Of a stretch of DNA of 64,000 nucleotides, positions 36,546-48,625 are shown one piece after another; the stretch's first letter is position 1, and every line of letters starts with the position of its first letter. Below the pieces are notes generated by a model. It worked only from the letters and a program-made list of their open reading frames with translations. It did no database searches and was not told the origin of the DNA. The DNA is taken from assembly GCA_946699065.1 (NCBI GenBank), contig CAMPDV010000009.1, positions 1,674,001-1,738,000 of the forward strand. The letters run 5' to 3'. Origin of the DNA: Loxodes magnus. Lineage: Eukaryota; Ciliophora; Karyorelictea; Loxodida; Loxodidae. The translations under genes were made by a program, and so were the position numbers.

Positions 36546-37864
36546 ATGGCTTCTAAGAAATAACAGAACTTTGAACAAAATATTTAAACTGGAAAATTCT
36601 CTAAAAAATAAAAAAGTGAAATAATTACAATGAGTGAAAGTGAGAAATATGATTGATACGATGAACATTAACCACTTGGAAATCCAGAATTCAAAAAACT
36701 TCTGACACAAACTCAAATAGAAATATTATCTAAGTCATTAAAAGAGTTTATGTTCAAAAATAGATACACACTGATAAAGTAGAAAAATTAGAAAAACTAA
36801 CGTCTTTACTTGAGAAGCAATATTAGTCATAATAAGAAATAGAAGAAAAACTGTAACGAAGAATTCTTTAAATTTAATAATAAATTCAGGTAATGCCATT
36901 TTCGTTTTAACAGAATTAATCAGATCCTATGGAAATAGAAAATGAAGTCTCAAATTAAAATAAACAGTAAACGTTTATTTAAAATAACTAGTAAATTTAA
37001 ATTAAATAAGTGTTACAGGAATAATAGTTTAAAAGAAGAATAAAATGCTACGTGTGTAATAAATAACACTAATGAAAATACTGCTACTAACTAAGCGAAG
37101 TTTAAATAAAGAATACATAAGATATTTTTTTTTAATTATTTAGGATATATCCAACATAAAGCGAAAAATTTACAGAAAAAATTTTTATTAATTAAAATCT
37201 TATTCCTTGGAGAAATAATTAGGAACGCTACATGCAAGATAAGAACTATTCAGAATATTAAAGGATGGTGCATTAATGAAGTGCTATACCGCCTAACTAA
37301 GCCTAGTATGAATTAATGACAAACTAATGGAGACAAGCTGATAGAATAGGTCAGATGGCTGGTTACTAAGGCTTTGACAAAGTTTTTTAACTTTAACTTT
37401 TTTAATAAATTTTGACTTTTACTTCATTCCTTAACAAGTAGAAAATTCTGTTTTGCTAAGAATTAACTAAACCTACAAATGATTTAATAAATCAATTATC
37501 ATCTACTTTACAATATAATTATAATATACCATATGAACTGAATAGCGTGAGCTCATATAAATAATATTTGCAGATTATAAATACTCTTCTATAGCTAATT
37601 ATACCAAATTAAGAAACTTAGTAAATTAATAGCCTACAATTTATATTTAAATAAGTTCTTACTTTTCTAACTTTATTTTTTAATTTAACTTCGAAGAGTA
37701 AATAAATCAATTTTTTATTTAAGTTATAATTCATGCTTAAACTGAAATAAATATCCATTTCCTTTTTTAATTTCTAAATTAGCAAATCTTCATTTCACTT
37801 TATTTTATCAATATAAATGGTTTTTATTTACTAGATAATTAGCTAAAATTCCACTCTAAAATGA
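36546..37864 (+). CDS. Unknown protein with zinc-knuckle-like motif
   Basis: ATG at 36546 starts a coding stretch (MASKKQQNFEQN...SEKYDWYDEHQPLGNPEFKK). A shift of +2 near 36740-36752 leads into a long frame: a coiled coil (DKVEKLEKLTSLLEKQYQ...), a Gln/Asn-rich linker, then KCYVCNKQHQWKYC, which has CX2CX3HX4C spacing close to a CCHC zinc knuckle. A charged segment with IPWRNNQERYMQDK and ADRIGQMAGYQGFDKVF follows. After about 37390 the frame is T-rich and may be untranslated; the first in-frame TGA is at 37862. The frame break is unexplained: an 11-nt GTCATTAAAAG would restore the frame but is implausibly short. Zinc knuckles usually bind single-stranded RNA. Confidence 0.5.
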
Positions 37865-39642
37865 ACTTTCATCCTCTATTTTACTTTCTATCATGAAAAA
37901 TAGTAAGTTTCTTATAACTAGTTATTATAAAGCTTTTAGATCTTTACTATCCATTTTTATCATTCAAAAGTATTGCTTAATTCTTTAATTTAATACAAAA
38001 TAAATATTCCTTTTTATTATTCAACTTATAAAGATAGAAACTGTAGTTATAACTTATTTAGATTGCTTGCTAATTGAAGCTTTATAATCTTGTAACTTGA
38101 AAATAGATATTTACAAAGGAAAAAATTTGAAAAAGGAAGGTTTAAAAATAAAAATAAGACTAAGAAAATAATTGAGTGCTTTAAGAGATTAGCAATATAA
38201 TCCTCTAGATGCTAGATCAGATATGTCTAGTTTAAAAATTATGTAGATAAATCACTTTATCACTCCTTATTATGAGAATAGTTTCTTAAATTATCATTAA
38301 TCCTTTTTTAATTTATACTTCTTGCTAAGCTAAAACCTCTTAATTCAGGTTGCTTAGTTCTAGGTTTAATATAAGGAAATTATAAAAAAAAGATTATACG
38401 TTTAATTGAAATATTGATAAAGTGCTTGTTTAACTTTTTCAATAAATAGATAAATTTTTCGTAATTTGGTTAAAGTTAAACGATCTAAGATATTTTAAGT
38501 AAAATACTCTATAATTTTACTCTCATCTAATTAAATTGGTATTTTTATAGTTTAAACCTATATATAATAGTTAGGCTAGATGGAGCATTTTGCTTAGTTA
38601 TTCTTTTTATTTAATATTTCTATAATTTCTGCATTATTATACTTAGCTAAGCTTAAAATCAAGACTCAGAATTGAGGAAAACATTATCTTATCCTTCACA
38701 ATTCTATACTGCTCTTCATCTCTGATAGTCATTTTTACTTTTTCTCTGATTTGATAAAATTATTAGACATTAAGAATATATTCCGCAGTTCATTCTACTA
38801 AGAAAACTTTCATCGGCCTATAGAATAAGGCGCGCTTCTTAAAAACTTAAAGGATATGCTAATATGCAAAAAAAAGAAGATTATGATACAATAGAAGGAA
38901 AAAAGAATTTAAGCCAATGGAAAATAAAAGAAGCTTTTAATTAATTAATTTACCCTAATTTTTGTTTATTCGTCTAAATTAATTTTCCTATTCTGAAGTA
39001 AATCAATTATGGTTTGTGATGCTTTGCCATATACAATTATTTATATTATTATGATCCTTTAATTTATATCCCATTAGCATGATACATACTTTTAAATACA
39101 ATTAATAGTCTCTAAGCGAAAGAGTCAACTAGAAAAGAAGGCTTTATTTGTTAACAGTTAAAATACCATATTAATACTCTTATCGATAACTCCAAAAGAT
39201 ACAATGAAATACTAAGTTTTCAAGGGTTATCAAAATAGGTTAAAATGATAAATAAGAGAGAGATTGTTATGAAGCAATGAATCACAATATAGATAATGAA
39301 GCAGTATGATTTTTTGCATATATATATTAAATTTTAACTAAACAATTAACAACATTTTCCCACCTCCTTAATATCTTAATATCACCCTTATCTACTTTAA
39401 TTCAAGTTTTAATACAAAAATATTTAAAATTACATTGTTTTAAAATTTTAAAGCTAATAGTTTTATAAGGTTTTCCATTTCGTATAAGATAGCCTTGATT
39501 ATTATGAAGGTTAAGTAATATATAGATATTTAATATATTGCTTTATAATACTTGAAGTGTTGCTGAAAAATAAGACTTGGTATTAAGCTAGTACTTAATA
39601 AAGAAAGAAATTAAACAAAAATATATCTAGGCCTTTGCTACA
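37865..39642. other. Intergenic region containing one small candidate gene
   Basis: Mostly featureless AT-rich sequence. The exception is a locally GC-richer patch at 38530-38840, annotated separately. Confidence 0.4.
38523..38813 (-). CDS. Possible small protein (96 residues)
   Basis: ATG at 38813 opens a frame (MKVFLVEWTAEYILN..., VKMTIRDEEQYRIVKDKIM...) ending at a TGA at 38523. Codons are purine-first and GC is higher than in the flanks (CGCGCC just upstream). The frame stays open and basic upstream (FKKRALFYRP), so the start could lie further out or in another exon. No homologue recognised. Confidence 0.4.
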
Positions 39643-41357
39643 TCAATTTATTATGTTCTACTTTTTTATTGATGGTGGCTTTTTATTCACAGATTGCTTA
39701 TAAGGATTCGATTTAGATATTATAAATGAACTGCTTTAGCGCTGACTTTATGGAGTTTTAAGTCTTTCTGTATTATTAGGCTTATATACTAATTTAAAAA
39801 TTTACCTGATTCAGAGCGCTTTATTATCTTTATTGAGTTCTGTCTTGTTCTTGATCTAATCATTGGACTGCCTCCTTCTACGCTTCTTGCAGATTTAATT
39901 TACGGTTCTTTTATTTTTGATAAACTTGAATTTGGCCTTTTTGGAATAAAGTTTTCAATAGATTTTTTACGCGTAAAAGGACTTTTAGACGATAATTCCA
40001 TACGCTTTTGCGTTTAATCCTTTGGGTTGTTTACCTTCATTGCTTAAGATGTGATAGAGTTCTTTAATTGTAAAGTAGATTGAGTACTGAAATAAGGAAC
40101 TGTCTATACATGACTTTGCTTTTTTAAAGAGCTTTTGTTAGAACTAGGTGAAGTGCTAAAAAATTCATCTTCTACTTCTAATTATTTTACTTCAGACGGA
40201 AAATCATTTTTGATACTTATTGACTCCCTACTTAATAAATCGAGATCATTAAGTTAAATTGGACCTGAGTCTTACTATTTATCGTTTTTACCTTTTAAAT
40301 AAGGAGTTAACTTGCTTCTCAGTTCAGAAAAATCTAGCTTTTTTTATGATTTTTAAGCTTAGCCTTAGTTTAAGTACTTCTCTCTTGACTAGTCTCTCAA
40401 TCTTTCTATGATGCTTTCGTTTTTATTAAAAGATTAATTTTCTACTGGTTCACTATTTCCATGTGGAGTCAAAGACTTGCTTGATTTATGTTGGTAGAAG
40501 CATTTTCTATGCTGAGGACCAAAAGGAGATTAATTTGATGTTTTATTCATTATAGGGCTTTCATTAGCAAATTTAACCCTCTCACTTCTATCTAACAAAT
40601 CTAAAGTGTCTTAGATGTTTTGAGTATTGCTCTGCTAGGTTTAGCTAAATAGCTAATCAAGCGTCTCTAATCCTTTAAACTATAAAATAGATTCAGATAG
40701 ACTTTCATCTTACTCAGGACTAGGTTTTTACTTTGGAGCTAATGGCTTAGAAAACTTAACATTATGCTAGAGAGGGGGTCTGTTAGGAGAGATACTTTAG
40801 CTTGAGGAAGAAAGTTTCTATTTTGTATCTGAAGTTTAGAGTATTTAATACTTGTCTACTTAGTTTCTTAATTCCTTAGCTTCGATCTATAAAGCTTGAT
40901 AAGCGTTTCTCTCTTTTTCAAGGAATACTTTAACTAATTCGTAATGGTAGATTATCTTAGAAGAATAAAGGCTTTATTAGTTATCCTTCTACTAAGAAAA
41001 AGACTTCTAATTACTCCTTCTTCCTTAAAATTAGCTAAGCATAACATTCCTCTCATAAATAAGCAGATAAAGGTAACTAATCAGCTTCAGAAACCCAGTA
41101 GGAACATTATTTATCATATTTCTCATTTCTTCGTTCTAATGCTAATAAGCAGAGTCTTCACTTTTTATTTCCTTATTTATGAACATATCATATCCAGCTG
41201 AATATCCAGTACTTCTTAAGTTAACTTAAGAGCAGGTCTGATTTCCATGCCTAGACGTAGCAAAGTTTTCAAACTCTCTCATCAGTTTACCAAATTCAGA
41301 TTGAATTTTTCATTCAAGAGTCTAGTAATTTCAGTCAAGTGTTGGTAGAATTTCCAT
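39643..41357 (-). CDS. Ser-rich coiled-coil protein with one 17-nt intron
   Basis: 565 residues. Exon 1 (41357-39806) starts MEILPTLDWNYQTLEW. A 17-nt intron follows at 39789-39805, and exon 2 is 48 residues. A short helical N-terminal region and a coiled-coil segment at about residues 148-175 (ELVKVFLEKERNAYQALQIEAK) precede a long Ser/Pro/Lys-rich, probably phosphorylated and disordered tail with many SP motifs (SPNRPPL, KPSPEQ, SLTPHG, SPFTRKKSIENF). Two TGA-Trp codons fall in the first 17 residues. The spliced C terminus (SVYKPNNTERLKTPQSQR...) keeps the Ser/Pro/Lys composition; the unspliced one does not. No domain recognised. Confidence 0.75.
39789..39805 (-). other. 17-nt intron
   Basis: Read on the minus strand: GTAAATTTTTAAATTAG. 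It splits a codon and restores the Ser/Pro/Lys-rich frame to the terminal TGA at 39643. Confidence 0.8.
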
Positions 41358-41909
41358 TTTACACGAAAATTTGAAAAGAATTTAAAGGTTCATATGAATA
41401 TAGTATTCATTTATACCTTATGAAAATACCTTCTTTTATGAAATTCTATTTCCTTTCAGTAAACAACTTGAAATGTCTCCTTTATCTTTCTTAATCCATT
41501 TATTCTAAGTCTTTAGCACTGTTAAGTTAATATTATATAAAGGGAAATCTAGATTGCTTATAACTTGATAAGCAAAGAGATAATTAGATAAATAAGTTAA
41601 TAATAGATTAAACTCTAGAAGGTAAATCAGATTGATTCATCGTTTTAGCATGCTTATTAATTTGATAGTAGCTTATAGAAAAATACAGATTACCTTTAAT
41701 CTTAATTTTAGGATCATTAATTTGAAAAATCAAAGACCTATTAAATGAGATATGCAAATAAAGCCTTTCTTCTTTTCTTTAAGGCTTAATTAATTGTTTA
41801 ATTTGACTCTTAATATTCTAAAATCATATATATAACATTACTATTACATACTTAAAGATATTATATTAAAACTGCTTTTATTTCTTTATTTAGTCTTCTT
41901 TAATATCAT
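41358..41909. other. Divergent intergenic region
   Basis: Between the 5' ends of two divergent genes, so it should hold both promoters. No motif recognised. Confidence 0.5.
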
Positions 41910-43405
41910 ATGATGATTCTATCACTTCTACATATAATTTGACTGATTGATTTTAGACTATAATAGTAATATTTGTAAGCCCTTTCTTTTTAGCATTTAG
42001 CTGGTATCAACTTCTTATTTTTGTACTTACTATTGCTTAATATATTTAGCGCTGAAGCAGGCTTATTTATTGTTAATCATATCTATCTTTACGAATCTTT
42101 TGATTAAAGTGATAGATCCAAGTATATAATGTAGATAATAGACTTTTAAATTTCAATTCAAGCATTTAAATGCATTTATTATGCAGGTATATTGAGGAAT
42201 TTTATTAGCTAAAGAAAGAGTAGAAATGCTTCTAGCTTAGAGAATTGTATATCATTTGCTCTTAATTAAATACGTTAGTTATTAATCAATTACTCATTTA
42301 CTTAACCTAGCTGCTTGCTAATCTCTTATTCATTGGATGATTTTCTTATCAAAGAAAAAGAGATAAAGCATCTAGCTTCAAAGCCTTCTATCTTGTTCTC
42401 TTTTATTTATTGATCATTCTTTTACCTGAGGTATACCTATCTTAGACACTTAGCTGAGTAATAATCATTATAGCATCAAAAATATCCCCTAAGCGTCTCT
42501 TCTAGTTATGTAAGTATGCTTTCCTAATTTATAGCATTACCTTTATAGCAGGTAGTATAATAATAAAGCCTATCAATGACTACTTAAGCGTGTGGCTATA
42601 TAAGATTAACAGAATTGTAAAAGCCTATTTGATAAATGATTGGCTATAATAGAGTAAATTAGAAATAATGATGTCAGTATTAGAAAGCTGCTAGCAAATA
42701 ACTGCGCAAGTTATCTCTGTACTAAGCTATACCGCTCTGTTCTACTACACTGTTGCTTTCACTTACTCCATGTTTATTGTCATACCTGACTTTTTCTCCA
42801 TTTGCTACTTATTATAAGACTTAAACGGATTTAGAATTAACACTTGCTACTTAACTTGACTATAGATAAAGCAGGAGATTACAGAGCTAAGAAGCTTCTT
42901 CTTAATAGGTCTGCTAGGAGTTATAAAGTTAATTCTAAATCGCTGGATTAAAATAAAAAAGACAAACATAGAAGAACTAAAGACTAAGCTAAAGTAAAAG
43001 CAATAAAGGCTAGAGGATAGCAAAGAAGAAAAGCTTTCTAAGTTTAATAGCAAAAGGAAGCAAAAAGAAAAATGAGTTTAAGCTGCTGCTGAATAAAGAA
43101 AAGTTATTCCATCACTCTTAGTTTTATTTAAAATCTATACAAAGTATAAAAGATAAACAGCCAAGGCTATTAAGTTAACTTAGTCGTATGCCTGGTATTA
43201 TAAATCTTGCTTCCTTATATTCTCTCTTTCTTCTAACTACCTACTTCAAACTTATCCCTTTTAAAGTATATAGCAGAAATAAAGTTCTATTAGATTCATT
43301 TAATTATCTTTTAATTTAAAACTGCTTATTGTTAGGAATAGAGGTATTTTTAATAGAGCTAGTGGAGAAATTCTATTGATAATAGGTAGTAAATAATCCT
43401 ATTGA
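41910..43405 (+). CDS. Multi-TM membrane protein with basic C-terminal helix
   Basis: About 485 residues with introns at 42187-42208 (22 nt) and 42220-42235 (16 nt). Starts MMILSLLHIIWLIDF. Hydrophobic helices include FLFLYLLLLNIF near the N terminus, one around IYLTQLLANLLFIGW, AFYLVLFYLLIILLPEVYL, YAFLIYSITFIAGSIII, then VISVLSYTALFYYTVAFTYSMFIVIPDFF and FFLIGLLGVIKLIL. A strongly basic coiled-coil-like stretch follows (IEELKTKLKQKQQRLEDSKEEK). I read the TGA at 43073 as Trp because the next 40 codons (AAAEQRKVIPSLLVLFKIYTKY...) are coding-like, and stop at 43403. The alternative end is 43075. The 11-nt exon between the two introns is uncertain. About six or more TM segments suggest a transporter or channel; the family is not recognised. 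Confidence 0.65.
42187..42208 (+). other. 22-nt intron (probable)
   Basis: Starts GTATATTGAGG and ends TTTTATTAG. It links the frame ...FKCIYYA to AKER and fits the frame change, together with the 16-nt intron that follows. Confidence 0.5.
42220..42235 (+). other. 16-nt intron (probable)
   Basis: GTAGAAATGCTTCTAG. Its removal joins the 11-nt exon to the long membrane-protein frame. Confidence 0.5.
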
Positions 43406-44517
43406 AGTTGAGAAGAGAAATTATTAAGAAAGGAGCAATATCTAAGATGCTAGACAGTTTAGCTTATTTATTTAAAATAATTTAGAAATTAAAGCAATTT
43501 TATCTCTAAGCTCTTTAATAAATTAGATAACTAATTACTTACCTCTTAGTTTTGGTTACTATATTTTTTACTTTCCTGATCAAACTAAAACCTAATTAAA
43601 GAATAAAGTTATAGCTTAATTAGCTGTCTACTTTCCTTTAAGCTACATTTTCTAACGATATGTTTAAAAAGTCTTGGTGTAAACCTTTTATAACTAGAAC
43701 TTAAAATGTTTTTATCCTGAAATCATAATGAAACTAGTTAGATTATACATTTAATTCACTATCAAGGACTTAAACCTCTTTAATAGCTAGAAGCTAACTG
43801 TTTAGTTGGGCTGTTTATTTATACTAGTAATTTATAATTTAATTAGCAGTATAATTTTCAGGTGTTATTAGCATATAAATCAATTAAATTGTCTTTACAC
43901 CTAAGTTTAGCCTGCTTTGCATAAATCCCAGTCATTTTCAATCATTTTAGCGACTATAAGCCTCAAACTGCAAATTAAACCTAATTACACTTTATACTTG
44001 TTTGACATATCCCTTTTCAATAAATTTTAACAATCTAAGAAAAATGAAAGATAGATAAAGTATATTGTGGGTATATATTTAGAAGAGTATAACAAAAGGA
44101 AATGTAGTATAAATATTTAGCTATGCTTAGTATTTAAGTAATCATTTTAGTAATATTAAGATAGGAAAGACTATATGCTTGAAGTTATTTTTAAATAAGT
44201 TATTTTATTAGCTTGTAGCTTTAATTATATTACCTAGATACTTAGAGAATAATGCTACTATATTAAACTCTTGTGATTAACTGTGGGGTTTTGTTTTCAG
44301 GTATCAATGAAGTTATTAATTAGTAAAGCTTGGAGAGTTCGTAATATATTTGCTAGCTATTTTTCACTTTATTAAATATTTCTATTCTCTACAAAATTAG
44401 AATGCTGTTATATTGAGTCAGGTGATTATAGTTAGATAATAGGAAGATAGAGATGGAATATTTAAGAGGTTATTAGATGTGAGAAATAATAATATCGTAA
44501 ACAAAAAGTAATAATAA
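43406..44517. other. Gap without a supported gene
   Basis: Convergent intergenic region. Contains one copy of a short dispersed repeat at 43785-43813. Confidence 0.4.
43785..43813 (+). repeat. Short repeat flanking the channel gene, copy 1
   Basis: AGCTAGAAGCTAA...TTGGGCTG (29 bp). A near-identical 28-bp copy lies at 47979-48006 in the same orientation on the other side of the TRP-like channel gene. The two share the first 13 bases and the last 8, with a few differences between. Confidence 0.45.
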
Positions 44518-47500
44518 TCATTCCTCTTTTATTTGGGCGAGAGAGATATTACTAACTTAATGAGACATGTCGCCATTTTCTTCATCCTCTTCCAATTCTT
44601 CTTCTTCAAAGTCCTATATATTAATATACTTACAGAGAACATTCCACTATAATTTAAGCTTCTATTCTAGAAACTACTGAAAGCAGTTTCACCGAATGAG
44701 CTCATTCTCTTATTAAAGCCTGCTTTTGCTCCTGTTGTATCTTTCTTAATTAAGTCAAACTCTTGAAGATATAAGGTAAGTTTAGTTAATAGACGATTCT
44801 CAAGCTTTTGAAATTTCGCGTCAATAGACTATAAGAAGAAAGATGCTTAGTCACTTTGCTGAATTTCAGACGCGTAGCTCAATTCTATTGCACGCTGGAC
44901 TTACTAAAAATTGACTGACATTAGTAGCCCTTCTAAATTGCTTTTTTGCTCATTAAGTAGAGAATTTACTTTCTAAATATCTATCATTAGCTATCTAGTT
45001 TTCTTATCTTTAAACTAAATCCTTTCAGCAAATCCTCTAATTAAATACTTATCCAACTTCCTTTAATTTTCCATAGTATCTTAATCGTTTTAAGAACTGA
45101 ACGAATTAAGTTACTTTAATTTTTTTTCTGGAGATAGCTTATCCCCTCTTCTTGGACTTTTAGATTATCTTTTAGAGTTTTTCCCATGCAAACCTTCAAT
45201 ATCCATTTCTATAGTTTAGTCTAAAGTTTTATCGATTTCCTTTTCAACAAATTGGGCATTTTCATCCTCATCTTCTCCATCGCAGCTTCTTCCAAAATTA
45301 TATTTCCTTAGCCATTTTTTTACCATTTCATGATAGATCTTCTTCCTATTGAACTTCTTTTAGTTGATTATGATTTTCTATTTCTTAAAATATTCTTACA
45401 CTCCCCTGTCAAACATGCTTCCATTTATAATCATGCTTCCTGGTTTTCCTTAAGAATGATCAATAGACTCGATTATTTCCTTGATAACGTCTAGGTGTCT
45501 TTAAGTGAGTTTAGTTTAGTTATCGTTAGTGAAAGGTTGAGTTTCATCGATAAGGAACTTATAGAGTATTCTTACATCAAAAATAATCCAAGACACCATT
45601 ATAAAGAATCCTAGGAAAAACCAAGCTAGTATAAAAGAGGACTTATTAACCTTCTATATGTTCTAGTCTTTATCCTCTTCTTTTATCTGCTAGACATTTA
45701 TGTTGTTTATCAGTAGTTGGAACATCTTAAACCAAGCCATTGGAATTAAACATAAGTTAATGAAAAAGAACATCAATACGATCATAGGAATGTAGATTAC
45801 CTGAAATAGTATTCTTAAGGCCTACTAATTTACCTTTTCTGGCTCTTTAGACCTTAGCAGAAAAGGAAGGACAAAAATTACAAAGGCAGAAAAGGGAGCT
45901 GGGAAGGCTATTAAAACTCCATAACTATCATTGAGTTTTTAGTTCTTTTCATGCTGAAGCAAAATAGATCGGTATTCAGAAGTAGCTTCTTTCATAGCTA
46001 TACTATATCCTTTGGTTAAGATAGCAATTAATAGATTTATGCACAGAATAGTGCACAAGAAGAAAAACAAGAACATTAAGATTTCACCATAAGGGTCTCC
46101 ATCATCATCAAATTATGTGAACGTGATCTCTCCAATTAGAGCAAGACACATTGATAGAGTTGCATCTCTAATCTCTTTGTATTAGGATTTTGAGTCATAG
46201 TATAGCACGTTGAAAACAGCTGCAAATGCCAGAATTTAAATCGCTATAATTATATAAAAATAGGTATTAGCAGTAACCGTATTAACTATCATTCGAATGT
46301 TAGGTCCGATAAACTCATTTGTTAGCAAGAAACTCCCAATTCTAAGCCATAGAGAAAAGATAATTCCACATATTAGCAGCTAGAATCCCTTATGTTCAAA
46401 TTCAGGAGAAAGGTCTTTAGGGTTTTGTCATAACTTGATAGTGATGTAAACACTTAAAAGAATGATGCTAATTTCATTTATAAGGGAAGGAGTTAACATT
46501 AACTTTATATGACTGAGTTTAGCATATACATAAAGTAAAATTTTCTAAATAAAAAGCGCGATAACGTATAGAATAAAAACCTAAATTCAATGTGTATCTT
46601 GCAGTTTTAACTCATCTGTATACTCTACTTAGTTATTTATGAATTCATTCGGGATTTTAAATAAAAATCTTATCACAGCGTATTGGAAATATAAGGTTGC
46701 ACATATTACTATTACTAGTTCAATAAAATGGCGAACTTAGCAAGATGATTTTCAAACTATAAACTTCATGTGGTGAGCCTTCTAGTACTCTATGGTTTTT
46801 ATAGGATGACTGATAATTTCTTTTAGCTCACTACTATATGTAGGTAGCTTTAGCCTTCTTCATATAGAAGAGAAGTACATTATACTAATATTGCTACTTT
46901 ATAATCCGTTCCATAACTCGTCTACAATGATACCAGCCTGCTTAGTGCTAAGCAGTTTGTTAAACGAGTTGATTTTAATGATTCAAATTAAAGTTCTTCC
47001 ATCTAAGTCAGTATCTAAGAAAACATTTTTATACATTCACTTGTTTTTTATTTCTTTCTGAACTTGATAAGCTATTTCAAGAAGCACTGTAGATAATCTT
47101 TTATATTAGTCTTAAATCAGTATTTGAGAAATTTTTCTGCTTTACAAGTTCAAGAATTCTGATAGTAAAACTAGCACCATACAAGGATTTAGGACATAGA
47201 TTATTTCGAATTTTTACAGTAGACGCTGAATATTTTTATAGCATTTGTTTCACATCTAATCCGTTCATTGATCTTCAGGAATTAACCTTAGAAAATGTAA
47301 AGCATAGAAAACTTAGCTCGAGTTACTTATCATCTTAAATATATCATCAAGGGCTTGCGGTGTCATAATATAATCCACATGTTCTTTATGATTGGAAATG
47401 TAATCATAACCGATTAAAAATTAATTCTTCATCATTATTTAATTGAATTCACTTATGTCTAATTGGCGTTATTTGAGTTATTATTACGAATCTCTTCTAT

Positions 47501-47714
47501 AACCATTCTTATAATTCCTTTCAATATCATCCAAAAATTATGTAAAATTCAGTGCTTTAGTCTTAAATGTTCCCCATACAGATCCAGATGATTTTACAGA
47601 CATAAGTGGCTACTTCTTCTACGTCACTTACTCTTTAACGCTGCTTAGTTATTAAAATGTTTCATCTTCCTTTTTTCTTGATGTCTCTTCTTTACTTTCA
47701 CTATCTTAAGACAT
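44518..47714 (-). CDS. TRP/polycystin-like six-TM cation channel
   Basis: 1058 residues: 1027 codons, a 20-nt intron, 31 codons and a TGA. A 310-residue cytoplasmic N terminus leads to an ion-transport domain: helices around VRHFIELVIVICATLYF, THWIQVFILYVIALFI, INEISIILLSVYITIKLW, QLLICGIIFSLWLRIGSFLL, TYFYIIIAIQILAFAAVF. Then comes a pore-like segment LSMCLALIGEITFTQFDDDGDPYGE (about residue 530) and the last helix ILMFLFFFLCTILCINLLIAILTKGYSIAM (about 540-570), which has the NLLIA.L...Y signature of TRP/PKD channels. Two further helices (LIAFPAPFSAFVIFVLPFLL, ILFQVIYIPMIVLMFFFINL) and another (SSFILAWFFLGFFIMVSWII) follow. A long Lys/Glu-rich tail with coiled coil ends in the acidic DFEEEELEEDEE. 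Ciliary or plasma-membrane calcium entry is plausible by family. Confidence 0.8.
44614..44633 (-). other. 20-nt intron in the channel gene
   Basis: Read on the minus strand: GTAAGTATATTAATATATAG. Splicing yields an acidic tail and a TGA; the unspliced frame runs on in a Lys-rich, non-terminating frame. Confidence 0.85.
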
Positions 47715-48625
47715 TTTTTCTTATTTTTATGTTAGGCTTTTACTGAATTTTCACCTATCATATAACTATTAATTTTCAATAGCTTTAAGTTAAATTTACT
47801 TTTAATTGATATCCCAAAAGTCTACTTCTATATATACTCTATTATTACTCTACCATATCCATATAGCTTCTTATGAAATTGCATGCTACTATTAAGCTAG
47901 CAGCCTTTTTATATCCCAGTAGTCATTTTAATAGCTCTGTAAGATTATTATATTGACTCTTAGAAATTAACTTAAATAAGCTAGAAGCTAATGATTAATT
48001 GGGCTGCTGATATTAGTCTCATGCTCTAAATATTTACCATAATTAGAAGTATTAAAAGCTATCTTCTTAGAATGGATTTATAGTTTTAAATAAGAAGTTG
48101 AGAGCAAATATATAAGAGGGAAGCTAAATAAACCATAACATTATCTTAGTGCTTCTCTAATGTAACTAAGGTATAAGATATAAGCTTGCTTAATAGGCTT
48201 AAGCTTTAATTATTAAATATGATTAAATTCGTTAAGCAAAGTATCAAATGTAATGCTTTACTTTAAGTACTCTAACATCAAAGGAAGAAAGGGCTATAAA
48301 AGCTAGAACTGAGAGTTCAGTAAAATACTTATTTCTATCTAATTACTTATATCTTGCTTAGATGTGTAGTTAAAGCTTCAATATGCTTAGGTAAAGGAAA
48401 AGTTATCCTGGTAGCAGAACTAATATATGGTAGTCGCTGAATGATATCTGATAAGTATTAGCTCTGTAATAAATAAGCCTGACTTTCTTTAAATACCATA
48501 TATAAAAGATAAAAGATACAAAGGGTGAATAATAGAGAGTATATAAAAGTAGGGAAGATATAAGAAATAAAAAGAGGTTGAATTGAATTTAAATAATAGT
48601 GGATAGCTTGTAAATAAATTAGAAA
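47715..48625. other. Divergent intergenic region
   Basis: Between the 5' ends of the channel and eIF4E genes. Contains the second repeat copy (47979-48006). No promoter motif recognised. Confidence 0.45.
47979..48006 (+). repeat. Short repeat flanking the channel gene, copy 2
   Basis: Matches the copy at 43785-43813 over about 28 bp in direct orientation. Confidence 0.45.

Noticed and set aside
42847-43053. Standard-code ORF on the minus strand (hydrophobic)
   Set aside because: It is the antisense shadow of the basic C-terminal region of the multi-TM gene on the plus strand.
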